A DNA stretch of 64,000 bases from Faecalispora jeddahensis (lineage in GTDB: Bacteria > Bacillota > Clostridia > Oscillospirales > Acutalibacteraceae): positions 62,001-126,000 of the forward strand of contig NZ_CBYL010000003.1 of NCBI RefSeq assembly GCF_000577335.1, read 5' to 3'. The notes under the pieces are model-generated. The model saw only the letters and a program-made list of their open reading frames with translations, ran no database searches and had not been told where the DNA came from. Shown here one piece after another: positions 26,136-34,455 of this stretch. The position numbers and the translations under genes are program-made. The number at the start of each line of letters is the position of its first letter. Within the stretch, counting starts at the first letter, position 1.

Positions 26136-27464
26136 TCAGGTCAGAATCATTGGCCCGATCAAAGCCCAGATGACCACGAATACAATGGCTGCACCGCTGG
26201 AGATCCAGTTCGCCTCCAGCATTTCACGCGTGTTTTCGCTTTGGGCGATCCCCAGCTGTCCCATCATATTGCTGGTAGGATAAATGCCGCCCGTCAGGCG
26301 TGTCGCGGACAAAATCGCAATGGCAAACATGGTCATGGGCAATCCGCTGGAAGCAGCCGCCGCACCGAACATCTCCGCAATGATCTTGATTTCCGCAACA
26401 GCCGCCGCTTCGATTCCGAAGCCGCCTACCACAGAGGCGATCAGCATAACAGCCGTGGGGCTGGAACCGGCCGCGCCGCCCAGCAGATTCGAAATCGCGT
26501 CAAAGCCGCCGCCCAAGGTGACCAGATTCAGCAGCACGTCGATGGTGACGAACACGACAAACATTTTCGCCTGCGACGCAATTCCTTTCGACATGGATTC
26601 GACCACGTGGTCAATATCCATTCTGCCTACAATGCCAACCACCGCCGACAGGATGATCATGACGATCAGAGCGTAGCTGGTGCCCTGCTTGGTCATGATT
26701 CCATAGGCAATCAGCAGGAGGAAGGAAAGCAAAAATACGATGGTAGTGGTGCGCTCTCTGGGGGTGATGACAATTTCATTTATGTTCTGCATATCGTCCA
26801 GCCGGTAGAATTCCTTGCCTTCGGTACGGCGCTGGGTACGCTTTACTGCGAACCACATGCCGCCCAGCCAGAATATTGCAAAAGGAATCACAGCGCCTAT
26901 CATCAGCTGGCCGTAAGAAAGCCCCGTGACCTCCATGGTGATCAGCGTAACACCGGTCAGCGGCCCGACCATCAGGCCGACTTCTCCCGATACCTTAAAC
27001 AGCGCCGCCACCACAGTGGGCGTTACGCCCAGGGTCGCCATCAGCGGAATCAAAATCGGCGCAATGACTGCATTTCCGCCGCCAAGGGTTCCGAGCAGAC
27101 CGCAGACCAAGATGGAACAGATCACCAGGGTGACTTTTGCTTTTGTCTGTGTATTGACTCCGATCCGCTTTACGATCCAGTAAACCAGCGTATGGGTCAC
27201 TCTCGCCTCTGTCATTAGAACGCCAAGGCCTGCGCCCGTCATAATGATAACACCGATCAGCGCCGTACTGGAGCCCAGGCTCGCCGCAAAAGCGGAAGCA
27301 AGCATTTTCAGATCCTGACCCATCATCAGTGCGCCAATCGCGATACCTACGATAATGCCGGACGTATTGTCTTTTCCCCGGAACACCATGACGATGTAAA
27401 CTGCCAGCGGAATTAATGCCAGCAGCGAAGGGGAGTGGATCAGTGACCAGCTTCCAAGTTCCAT
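26136..27464 (-). CDS. Ion-transporter-superfamily permease (NhaC/GntP-like)
   Basis: A 442-residue protein with about 11-12 membrane segments and the re-entrant-type motifs ILVCGLLGTLGGGNAVIAP and GGFGIEAAAVAEIKIIAEM. It resembles the NhaC/citrate-like ion transporter superfamily, whose members carry organic acids or amino acids with sodium or protons. ATG at 27464 follows GAGGAGG. It heads the minus-strand operon that continues with DUF3870, ald and peptidases, so an amino acid or short peptide is the likely cargo. A transcript from the promoter at 27934-27963 would give it a 460-nt leader. Confidence 0.72.
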   Translation of the reverse strand: MELGSWSLIHSPSLLALIPLAVYIVMVFRGKDNTSGIIVGIAIGALMMGQDLKMLASAFAASLGSSTALIGVIIMTGAGLGVLMTEARVTHTLVYWIVKRIGVNTQTKAKVTLVICSILVCGLLGTLGGGNAVIAPILIPLMATLGVTPTVVAALFKVSGEVGLMVGPLTGVTLITMEVTGLSYGQLMIGAVIPFAIFWLGGMWFAVKRTQRRTEGKEFYRLDDMQNINEIVITPRERTTTIVFLLSFLLLIAYGIMTKQGTSYALIVMIILSAVVGIVGRMDIDHVVESMSKGIASQAKMFVVFVTIDVLLNLVTLGGGFDAISNLLGGAAGSSPTAVMLIASVVGGFGIEAAAVAEIKIIAEMFGAAAASSGLPMTMFAIAILSATRLTGGIYPTSNMMGQLGIAQSENTREMLEANWISSGAAIVFVVIWALIGPMILT

Positions 27465-27652
27465 AAAATAACCTCCTCAGATCAATTTCAACCATTGTTT
27501 TCACGGCATGCGGCTCGTACCCCTGCCGAAAGACTACGGCGGAGCTGCCTGCACCGCACCCTTTCTGATCTTTGAAACTGCGTTTTTCTCTGTGTTGTCA
27601 CCCCCCGCCGTACGCTGGATTCAACCTTTACAGCCAGATTGCTTTATGCAGG

Positions 27653-27669
27653 ATTGCCTGTCAGGCAAT
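27653..27669. promoter_or_regulatory. 17-bp perfect palindrome upstream of the permease operon
   Basis: ATTGCCTG, T, CAGGCAAT. Candidate regulator site, for example for the neighbouring GntR protein at 20.9 kb, or a small RNA hairpin. Confidence 0.45.
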
Positions 27670-27715
27670 TCATTCGCTTCTGGAAACAATACCCCGCGGA
27701 TCCCCTGATAAAAAC

Positions 27716-27770
27716 ACAAAAAGGAACCCACTGTATTGCATCAAAAAATGCAAGACAACGGATTCCTTTT
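27716..27770 (-). terminator. Terminator-like hairpin in the permease leader
   Basis: On the minus strand AAAAGGAATCC pairs with GGGTTCCTTTT (one mismatch), with an inner TTGCAT/ATGCAA pairing, followed by TGTGTTTTT. Confidence 0.6.
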
Positions 27771-27933
27771 ACTGATAGAACCGGAGGACGTCCGGCCCCA
27801 ATAAATAAAAATCGTGTATTGTTTTCAGAAAACGGCTTTTTATCTGCCAGTATCTTTTGAAAAAAGGCTCCCGGCAAATCATCGGCGGTTCCTGCAGAAA
27901 ATCCCGCAAAAGCAATTGCTGATTTCTGCAATC

Positions 27934-27963
27934 AGTATAAATGAATCCTGCACAATTTGTCAA
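27934..27963 (-). promoter_or_regulatory. Minus-strand sigma-70-type promoter
   Basis: TTGACA (complement of 27958-27963), 18-base spacer, TATACT (complement of 27934-27939). Predicted start near 27927. Confidence 0.7.
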
Positions 27964-28070
27964 TCCATTTTTTTGAAAAATAATGGATTTGTACGGAATG
28001 ACTACAAAAGAATTCAAAAATTTTCATTCATACATCGCGTGAGGAACCTGTTTGCCGAAGAGAAGAATAT

Positions 28071-28634
28071 TCAAAAACTGCCGTTCCCTTTTGCCTTGTT
28101 GATAAATCGAAAACGTTCAAACAGCTTGAGCAGCGAGAACAAAAGCGCCGTATCGATCGGCAGCATAATCAGATTTTTAATGATGCGTGCGCCCAGCAGT
28201 ATGATAAATCCATTGCCATACATCAGGGACAGCCACAATGTATTGAGCACCCAGTTCACCAGCACGGTATTCAGAATACAGGCAGTCAGAACGCGTTTAG
28301 CGGTGATCGGCTTTCTATACAGCAATTGCCCGAACAGCGCGCCGGTTACCATTGCGCTGATGGTAAAGCCGGGGAAAAACGGCCCTGTCGGGCGCATCAC
28401 AAAACCCGCCACATCGCTGACAGCCCCGATGATTCCGCCCACTACCGGCCCGAACAGCATACCGCCGCCGGCAATCGGCAAAAACGCAAAGCTGATTTGA
28501 AGGGTTTCTGTAATCGCAAGCTTAAAGAACGCCAGAACCACGCTGATTGCCACCAACAGACCGGCAACAGAAATGGTAGATACCTGCTTCATCTCATGTG
28601 CGGAGGACCTGATTTGTTCCATCCAGTTTTTCAA
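28071..28634 (-). CDS. folT: Folate-family ECF transporter S component
   Basis: A 187-residue integral membrane protein with about six segments. LQISFAFLPIAGGGMLFGP and the segment SDVAGFVMRPTGPFFPGFT are characteristic of the folate-specific S component. It binds folate and works with the shared EcfA/A'/T module, which is not in this window. The start is TTG at 28634 after AGAGGGG. A promoter (TTGCGG at 28744-28749, 17 bases, TATAAT at 28721-28726, complement strand) gives an 80-nt leader. Two other folate genes, 5-FCL and folD, lie in the window. Confidence 0.88.
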   Translation of the reverse strand: MKNWMEQIRSSAHEMKQVSTISVAGLLVAISVVLAFFKLAITETLQISFAFLPIAGGGMLFGPVVGGIIGAVSDVAGFVMRPTGPFFPGFTISAMVTGALFGQLLYRKPITAKRVLTACILNTVLVNWVLNTLWLSLMYGNGFIILLGARIIKNLIMLPIDTALLFSLLKLFERFRFINKAKGNGSF

Positions 28635-29076
28635 GAAAAATGCCCCTCTCGTTGCCGCGCAGCTTCCTTTGGTAAACGCGCAGTCTTAATAGATTCAAAA
28701 ATTGCCTTTTGGCACTCTCTATTATAAAGAAAAATATTGTGTGCCGCAAATAAAAGTATCACAATTGCGTCGATTTTTCGTCTACTCCCACTCAAAATCA
28801 GGCCATTTATCGTCGCTTCCCATGATGCGAATCGGTTTTTTAAAAGTTTTATGTTTCCAAAACGCCAAAATCCGTCTATTCAAATTCTTTTAATGAACCA
28901 AAAAAAGTTTTGCAATTTATTTCGATCAGTTGATAAGGAACGGCACGCAGCCCGTTAAACGGGCTGTTGACAACAAAACAGGCTGTATGCTCCTACAGCG
29001 GGAGCATGCAGCCTTATCTTGTCAGCGTTTATCGTCATTCCTCTTCGATACTTTTTCAGGATTTCTTGTGTTTCCC
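28635..29076 (-). other. 442-bp intergenic region: folT promoter and lipoprotein terminator
   Basis: Contains the folT promoter (28721-28749) and its ~80-nt leader, an AT-rich stretch, and hairpins at 28949-28965 and 28980-29014 after the lipoprotein gene. No credible gene. The leader starts AGAGAGTGCC and contains GCGCGTTTACC; I could not fit it convincingly to the THF riboswitch. Confidence 0.5.
28980..29014 (-). terminator. Terminator of the small lipoprotein gene
   Basis: On the minus strand AGGCTGCATGCTCC pairs with GGAGCATACAGCCT (one mismatch), followed by GTTTTGTTG. A second small hairpin (AGCCCG/CGGGCT) follows at 28949-28965. Confidence 0.6.
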
Positions 29077-29535
29077 TCACTTTCCAAAATTAACTACCTT
29101 CCATTTGTTTTCAGGGGATTTCCCAATCAAGATCATATTCCGCTGATTATCATTTAACTCCACATCAAGCGCATAAAAAGTCCACTCGGGATAAACCGCC
29201 CACTTTGTACCAATCATTTCGAGCCAAATGCTCTCAAACTCCGAACCGTAAACAGGGTCATAGGTGTATTTTTCAACCTCCCAGCCCCGTTTTTCAACCT
29301 CAATTTCATTTTTATAGTAATCATCGGCAATCTCTTTGGCCTTTTCAATCCCCTGCTCATCACTGCCTATGTTAAGTTCGCGCGGTGTGCTGCTTTCTTC
29401 GGGAATAGAGATATCCGTGTCTGAACTGGCGGCAGTAGATTCCTCTGGTGCGGAAGTTTCACTGTTCTGCGCTGTGCAGGCTACTATTGCCAGAAAGCAG
29501 CAAACTGTCAAAAGCAGCGCCATTCTCTTTTTCAT
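29077..29535 (-). CDS. Small lipoprotein of unknown function
   Basis: A 152-residue protein with a lipoprotein signal (lipobox IVAC, Cys20), an acidic Ser/Glu-rich linker (~22-55), and a compact domain of ~95 residues (IEKAKEIADDYYKNEIEV ... WKVVNFGK) of alternating strands that could be an NTF2-like fold. ATG at 29535 follows AGGAG. Base composition is lower in GC than its neighbours, which hints at a different origin. Anchored outside the membrane. No family recognised. Confidence 0.7.
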   Translation of the reverse strand: MKKRMALLLTVCCFLAIVACTAQNSETSAPEESTAASSDTDISIPEESSTPRELNIGSDEQGIEKAKEIADDYYKNEIEVEKRGWEVEKYTYDPVYGSEFESIWLEMIGTKWAVYPEWTFYALDVELNDNQRNMILIGKSPENKWKVVNFGK

Positions 29536-29939
29536 ATTTCACTCCTGCCTCTCATTATTTGATATTAACCATTATAATAAATCACATTCTTATTATCAAT
29601 ATACAAAATATAATTTACAATTTTGTAAAATTTATCGATATTTTTATAGTAATTGGTTTTGATTGCTAGGCATGCGCGGCATTTGTGAGTGGGAGAATGG
29701 ATTTGGATTGCATATAAAATAATTCTTTTCAGGGAAAGGGTGAAAGCAAAGCAGCAGAGTTGACGGGAATTGCGATCGGGTGGTATAATAATCGTTTAGA
29801 CGATAAACGATCTAAAGTTGATTTGTGAATTTGTTTTATGCTATACTAATGCGGCAATACGCGTCATTTGCAGCCTGTGGGACATTCTGTGTCACGCTGC
29901 CGGCAGCTCTGTGCGCGACTGAGGGGAGGAAATGCTTCC
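29536..29939 (+). other. 404-bp intergenic region with two promoters for the AbrB-type gene
   Basis: The first ~120 bases are AT-rich. P1 is TTGACG (29760-29765), 18 bases, TATAAT (29784-29789). P2, about 65 bases downstream, is a TTGATT/TATACT pair. No credible gene. Confidence 0.55.
29791..29811. promoter_or_regulatory. Candidate operator at the P1 start site
   Basis: ATCGTTTA, GACGA, TAAACGAT: a perfect 8-bp inverted repeat directly after the -10 box of the promoter at 29760-29789, well placed for a repressor. Confidence 0.6.
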
Positions 29940-30992
29940 GTGTATCTGGTTCTTACGCACCTTGTAGGCGGTGCGGGCGGCTATTGGGGAAAGAAAAAAG
30001 GGATTCCGGCCGGCGCGATGATCGGCGCGCTGCTGGCTGTGGCACTGATGAACACTCTGGTAGGACATGCGGCCCATTATCCACCCAACCTGCGCGTGAT
30101 CGTACAAATTCTGTCGGGCCTGATCATCGGCGGCCGTTTTACGCGTGAGGACGTGAAGGCGCTGCGCGTGATGGGCAAGCCGATTTTGATTCTTCTGACC
30201 ATGATGTTCACCTTCACGATCCTGTTCTCCGTGCTGATGCAAAAAATATCCGGTCTTTCTTTCATGACCTCGCTGTTTGCCTGCTCGCCGGGCGGAATGT
30301 CGGACTTGTCGCTGATTGCGGTCGACTTCGGCGCCAGCACCGACAAGGTGATGCTGCTGCAACTGTTCCGGTTTGTCATTGTGGTCATGTTTTTTCCCAA
30401 TATCATCAAAAAGCTGTATCTGAGCACCTCTGCCCCCCCCATCTCTGTGGAGGACAGCGAGGCGGAACCCAAGGAAGAAGACTCCTCCAGGCAATTTTCT
30501 CCGGAAAAGCTGAAAAAATTTGCGGTTTCTCTCATCGTATCGTCAGCCGGCGCGCTGCTGCTGCGCTTTTTGGGTGTTCCGGCCGGCGCAATCATCGGTG
30601 CCATTCTTGCCACAGTCGTTTTGAGCGTGGCTTCGGATCTGCTCTCTTACCCGTCTTTTGTCAAGGTTCTGTCCCGCGTGCTGGCGGGGTGCTACATCGG
30701 CAGCCAGATCAGCCGGGCTACCTGGGCCGCTCTGGGTGAACTGGTCATTCCAATGATCATCATGGCCGTAGAGGTTTTTGTCATGTCTTTTGTCACGGCA
30801 TACCTGTTGAGCCGTTTCACCGGGATGAACAAAGCCACCGCGCTGTTTTGCTGCACTCCCGGCGGAATCGCCGAAATGGGGCTGATTGCCGAAGAGCTGG
30901 GCCTAGATACCCCGAAGATCGTTTTGATGCATTCCTGCCGGTTGATTTCGGTCATCTGCCTGATTCCCGTTTTGGCAAATATTTTTACCTGA
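29940..30992 (+). CDS. AbrB-type (AbrB duplication) membrane protein
   Basis: A 350-residue membrane protein built of two homologous halves (KKGIPAGAMIGALLAVALMN and LGVPAGAIIGAILATVVL open each half; FACSPGGMSDLSLIAVDFG and FCCTPGGIAEMGLIAEELG are matched later motifs). This is the PF05145 family, named for E. coli AbrB/YhiJ-like regulators of ammonia monooxygenase but membrane-embedded and probably transporters. GTG at 29940 follows GGGGAGG. Single gene between its promoters and a strong terminator. Confidence 0.85.
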   Translation: MYLVLTHLVGGAGGYWGKKKGIPAGAMIGALLAVALMNTLVGHAAHYPPNLRVIVQILSGLIIGGRFTREDVKALRVMGKPILILLTMMFTFTILFSVLMQKISGLSFMTSLFACSPGGMSDLSLIAVDFGASTDKVMLLQLFRFVIVVMFFPNIIKKLYLSTSAPPISVEDSEAEPKEEDSSRQFSPEKLKKFAVSLIVSSAGALLLRFLGVPAGAIIGAILATVVLSVASDLLSYPSFVKVLSRVLAGCYIGSQISRATWAALGELVIPMIIMAVEVFVMSFVTAYLLSRFTGMNKATALFCCTPGGIAEMGLIAEELGLDTPKIVLMHSCRLISVICLIPVLANIFT

Positions 30993-31008
30993 GGATGGAA
31001 AACATAGC

Positions 31009-31060
31009 AAGGGCGTCTTTCTTTCGCTCCGAATGGAGCAGAAGAAAGACGCCCTTTTTA
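31009..31060 (+). terminator. Strong rho-independent terminator
   Basis: AAGGGCGTCTTTCTT pairs with AAGAAAGACGCCCTT, with inner GCTCC/GGAGC pairing, followed by TTTA. Confidence 0.92.
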
Positions 31061-31107
31061 TTTGTCCGGTTTCTGTGCATCGCTGCTCAAAAACTATTTT
31101 TTAAATA

Positions 31108-32082
31108 TCAACAAATCTTTTTATCCCTGCTGCTCTCATCCATCTGATCGGAAGCAACCGGACAAAAACGTTCCGGGAACTCCCGCTCCAGCCACAAGGC
31201 CATCAGCGTCATGGAGAGCATGTCCGCCGCGCCGCCCGGGCTGATATTTTTGCGGATGAACTCCTGATCCATTCGCGCCGCCTCCGCAAGCAGCATCGCC
31301 GGCGAAAGGTCGGGTGCTTGCAGCAAAGCGGCCAGGTGCTCCCGAACCTGCCTCTGCGTTTGCAGATCGGAACGGCTGATCAGGTTGGTATCCTCCAAAT
31401 TGGCCATAATATGAAACAGCGCATAAATTCCGGCGGCGTCAATATCCCAGCCCAATGCACCGGCCTTGCGCAGCGCCGGCAGGCCATGCACGCGCGCCGC
31501 AGGAAACCCATTGGCCGCCTCACCGCGCACACCCTCAATACGGTACTGGCGGTATAAACGTTCGCCGTTTGTTTCCGTTTTTTCTTTCGGCGGGTGGTCG
31601 CCGCAGGCAATTTTCGCGCACAGCGAAAACAGCCGCTCCACCGGAACACAGTGTGACTGGTTGTACAAAAGGCCGCAGGCGGCGCAGAAAATCCCCATGG
31701 AATACACGATTCCCTTGTGGGTGTTTACCCCCCCGGTTGCGCGAAACATTTCGCGCTCCGCCTCGATACCCGGCGCGCGCAGGTGCGGCAGTAGCCGCTC
31801 CGGCGGTATCCGGCCATGGCGCATCGCCTGTGCGGTAATCTCCCGAAAATAGCTGGACAGCGCACAGGCGCTGTCCAGAAAGGTAAACAGGTTCATATCG
31901 CGGTGGGCGCCGTTGTTAAAACGGTCTACCAGGCCGGGCTTCGGCCCAATGCACACCTCATACAGCAGCGAACGAACCGCCAGTTTTGAAATTTGGCCGC
32001 AGTAAGCTTCACGCGCGGCACGCTCTGCCGCCCGCCGGGCATGGCCCGCCCGCATGGTTTCTCTCTGATTTCGCCGTGTCAT
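31108..32082 (-). CDS. citG: Triphosphoribosyl-dephospho-CoA synthase
   Basis: A 324-residue enzyme that joins ATP-derived ribose to dephospho-CoA, making the precursor of the citrate lyase prosthetic group. The signature GPKPGLVDRFNNGAHRDM (about residues 47-64) and HKGIVYSMGIF are typical. The first ~30 residues are Arg/Ala-rich and poorly conserved. It overlaps the upstream GntR gene by four bases and is divergent from citCDEFX. Together with CitX it completes CitD maturation. Confidence 0.94.
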   Translation of the reverse strand: MTRRNQRETMRAGHARRAAERAAREAYCGQISKLAVRSLLYEVCIGPKPGLVDRFNNGAHRDMNLFTFLDSACALSSYFREITAQAMRHGRIPPERLLPHLRAPGIEAEREMFRATGGVNTHKGIVYSMGIFCAACGLLYNQSHCVPVERLFSLCAKIACGDHPPKEKTETNGERLYRQYRIEGVRGEAANGFPAARVHGLPALRKAGALGWDIDAAGIYALFHIMANLEDTNLISRSDLQTQRQVREHLAALLQAPDLSPAMLLAEAARMDQEFIRKNISPGGAADMLSMTLMALWLEREFPERFCPVASDQMDESSRDKKIC

Positions 32083-32813
32083 TCCATCCTCCGGTACAAA
32101 TCCTTCAGGTCATCCCTCATGTTTTCCTGTGAACGGATGATTTCACGCATCACAAATTCCTTGGAATGATTCAGGTGCTCTTTTACGATCAGCGTGATCA
32201 ATTCCTCGTCCTTTGTCTGCATCCCGCGGTAAATCAGGCCGTGTTCTTTCACGGCAAGACTCCGCCTTTGAGCGTCGTACAGAGAAATGTCGCGAAAGCG
32301 AGAGACGTATTCCAGCATCTTGCCGACGACTGCTTCCAGTCTTTGCATGCGGGAAAAACGGTATATCAGCGCGTTGAAATCGGTACAATAACGGATGACC
32401 TGCTGAACCTCTCCCGCCTCGTTCTTCTCTGCCATGTTGCGCAGCAGTTCCTGCATTTCGCGGTGATTTTCCGGCGTCATGCGCTCCATGGCGGCAATGG
32501 TCGCCATGGTTTCGAGCGCGATGCGGATCTGATAAATCTCTTCTGCATCCTCAATCGTCACCCGCTTGACCACCACGCCGTATTTGGGGATATACTCCAC
32601 CAAATCTTCCTCCGTCAGCTTTTTGATCGCGTTTCGGATCGGCGTACGGCTGATGTTCATGTAGTCGGACAAGACCTTTTCGTTGAGTCTTTCGCCGACC
32701 GGAATCACACCCTGAATGATTGCTTTTCTCAGGCCCTCATACACCATGTCGTTGAGCGGTCTGTTCTGCGATAAATTGATGATTTGCACCAACCTGCTTA
32801 AATACTCATGCAC
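32079..32813 (-). CDS. GntR/FCD regulator of the citrate locus (CitO-like)
   Basis: A 244-residue protein: winged helix at ~22-85 (EKVLSDYMNISRTPIRNAIK) and FCD ligand domain (AEEIYQIRIALETMATIAAM). It shares a transcript with citG and is divergent to citC, the arrangement of the CitO activator in Enterococcus. Citrate is the probable ligand. ATG at 32813 follows AAAGGACGG. Its promoter carries a 15-bp palindrome over the -10 box (32829-32843). The promoter facing citC lacks a good -35 box, which fits activation. Confidence 0.88.
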   Translation of the reverse strand: MHEYLSRLVQIINLSQNRPLNDMVYEGLRKAIIQGVIPVGERLNEKVLSDYMNISRTPIRNAIKKLTEEDLVEYIPKYGVVVKRVTIEDAEEIYQIRIALETMATIAAMERMTPENHREMQELLRNMAEKNEAGEVQQVIRYCTDFNALIYRFSRMQRLEAVVGKMLEYVSRFRDISLYDAQRRSLAVKEHGLIYRGMQTKDEELITLIVKEHLNHSKEFVMREIIRSQENMRDDLKDLYRRME

Positions 32814-32828
32814 AAAACCACCGTCCTT

Positions 32829-32869
32829 TAATGATAATCATTATAAGGGTATATTCGATTGTTTGTCAA
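32829..32869 (-). promoter_or_regulatory. Promoter and overlapping palindrome of the citrate regulator gene
   Basis: TTGACA (complement 32864-32869), 18 bases, TATAAT (complement 32840-32845). The palindrome TAATGATAATCATTA (32829-32843) covers the -10 box and start site; it also equals the core of the Fur consensus. Confidence 0.65.
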
Positions 32870-32935
32870 TTTTATTTATACGTAAAAAAAGCAATAAAAA
32901 AACACCAAGGACATCAAAAGCACACCCACCCTGTG

Positions 32936-32952
32936 ATTAATTAATGTATAAT
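32936..32952 (+). promoter_or_regulatory. citC-side promoter elements
   Basis: Palindrome ATTAATTAAT (32936-32945) directly before TATAAT (32947-32952), with no fitting -35 box. Looks activator-dependent; citC starts about 150 bases downstream. Confidence 0.45.
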
Positions 32953-33104
32953 GTCCACAGACAAAGCAAAAAAGCGCAAAAGTGATTTTGACAGATTCGA
33001 GTAAAAACTCTTCCTTTTACGACAAAGTATTGCAAAAATATCCTAAAACCATACATTGCCGTTTTTCAGGGGGATATTCGGTTCTGAAGAACAGGAGCCA
33101 CGTT

Positions 33105-34130
33105 ATGGAGTACGAAATCAGGCGTTTATGGATCGACCGTGATCCCCGCCAAAAACAGCTTTGGCAGAATCTGCTGCAAAGCAGCGGCATCCGTGCGGAG
33201 GCCGCCATCTCATACTGTGCAGGGCTTTTCTTTGAAGACCAGCTCGTTGCAACCGGTTCTCTGTATCAGAACATCATCAAGTGTGTGGCAGTCAGCCCCG
33301 CGCATCAGGGCGGCAAGGCGGTCAGCATTCTGCTTTCCCACCTGCTCAGCACCGTGATGGAAAACGGCAGCTCCTCCTGCTACGTGTACACCAAGCCCCA
33401 GGCGGCCCGCTCTTTTGAGGAGCTGGGATTTCGGGAGCTGGCCCGCGTAGACGATCAGCTGGTATTTATGGAGAAAGCCATTTACGGCTTCCCGCAGTAC
33501 CTGAAGGATCTGGAGCGGCAGCGGGTCCCCGGCCAGGCGGCCGGAATTGTGATGAACGCAAACCCGTTCACACTGGGGCACCGTTATCTGGCGGAAAGAG
33601 CCGCCAAAGAAAACGAAACGCTGCATCTGTTCGTTCTGTCGGAAGATCTGTCCGCTTTCCCGGCCAGTACCCGGCTGGAGCTTGTCCGGCGCGGAGTTCA
33701 GCATCTGCCGAACGTTCGTGTTCACCCCACAGGGGATTACATGGTTTCTGCCAAAACGTTCCCTTCCTACTTTTTGAAAGAGGACGTTCAGGTGGCAAAG
33801 GTTCAGGCCACGCTGGATGCGATCCTGTTTCGGGATCATATCGCCCCGGCGGCGGGGATTACCCGCAGGTACGTTGGCGAAGAACCCCTATCTCCGGTGA
33901 CACAGCTATATAATGAGTCGATGAAAGAGGTGTTTCACGGAGCGATTGATTTAGTCATCCTCCCCCGCATCGAACAAGGGGGAAACGTCATCAGCGCTTC
34001 CCGTGTAAGGGATCTTCTCAAACGGGGAAAAACAGAAGAAACGAAAGAGCTTGTTCCAGAAAGCACTTACGCCTACCTGATTTCTCCCGAAGGAAAAGCA
34101 CTGATTCAGAAATTGCAGCAGGAGGGATAA
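33105..34130 (+). CDS. citC: [Citrate (pro-3S)-lyase] ligase
   Basis: A 341-residue enzyme that acetylates the thiol of the CitD prosthetic group with ATP and acetate, switching citrate lyase on. The N-terminal half is a GNAT-like domain (CVAVSPAHQGGKAVSILL) and the C-terminal half a nucleotidyltransferase with GIVMNANPFTLGHRYLAERA (TxGH motif). ATG at 33105 follows AGGAG; an in-frame extension to 32982 lacks a ribosome site. First gene of citCDEFX, four bases before citD. Confidence 0.95.
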   Translation: MEYEIRRLWIDRDPRQKQLWQNLLQSSGIRAEAAISYCAGLFFEDQLVATGSLYQNIIKCVAVSPAHQGGKAVSILLSHLLSTVMENGSSSCYVYTKPQAARSFEELGFRELARVDDQLVFMEKAIYGFPQYLKDLERQRVPGQAAGIVMNANPFTLGHRYLAERAAKENETLHLFVLSEDLSAFPASTRLELVRRGVQHLPNVRVHPTGDYMVSAKTFPSYFLKEDVQVAKVQATLDAILFRDHIAPAAGITRRYVGEEPLSPVTQLYNESMKEVFHGAIDLVILPRIEQGGNVISASRVRDLLKRGKTEETKELVPESTYAYLISPEGKALIQKLQQEG

Positions 34131-34134
34131 ACAC

Positions 34135-34455
34135 ATGCCGCTTTATCAAATTCAAAAACCGGCAATTGCCGGCACGCTGGAATCTTCCGATATTCAGATC
34201 ATGATCGACAAGAATGACGGCGAGGGAATCGACATCAACCTGACCAGCAGCGTAGAGCACCAGTACGGCCGGCAGATTCGCGAAACGATCTGTAAAACCC
34301 TTTCGAACATGGGGATCGACAACGCGAAGCTGACCGCTGTGGATAAGGGCGCGCTGGACTGTACCATTATCGCCCGCACCATTGCGGCGGTACATCGGTC
34401 GTGCGGAATTACCGAGCACTATGATTGGGAGGCGATCGATTCATGGAACGTTTAA
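34135..34455 (+). CDS. citD: Citrate lyase acyl carrier protein (gamma subunit)
   Basis: A 106-residue carrier that holds the phosphoribosyl-dephospho-CoA group on a serine; by comparison with Klebsiella CitD this is Ser17 in AGTLESSDI. The ending and length are normal. CitX attaches the group and CitC acetylates it. citE begins 13 bases before its stop. Confidence 0.95.
   Translation: MPLYQIQKPAIAGTLESSDIQIMIDKNDGEGIDINLTSSVEHQYGRQIRETICKTLSNMGIDNAKLTAVDKGALDCTIIARTIAAVHRSCGITEHYDWEAIDSWNV

Larger units (their letters stand above)
27465..28070 (-). other. 606-bp intergenic region with promoter, internal terminator and palindrome
   Basis: No credible gene. On the minus strand: promoter at 27934-27963, a terminator-like hairpin at 27716-27770 about 160-210 nt after the predicted start, a 17-bp palindrome at 27653-27669, then the permease. 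An AATCCATT / AATGGATT inverted repeat at 27962-27989 overlaps the -35 box. The layout suggests an attenuated leader or a free-standing RNA of ~200 nt. Confidence 0.55.

Noticed and set aside
28635-28714. THF riboswitch before folT
   Set aside because: The leader begins AGAGAGT, which is suggestive, but the conserved internal loops and pseudoknot partners could not be found in 80 nt.
32982-33104. N-terminal extension of citC
   Set aside because: No ribosome site, and CitC homology begins at the ATG at 33105 with AGGAG upstream.
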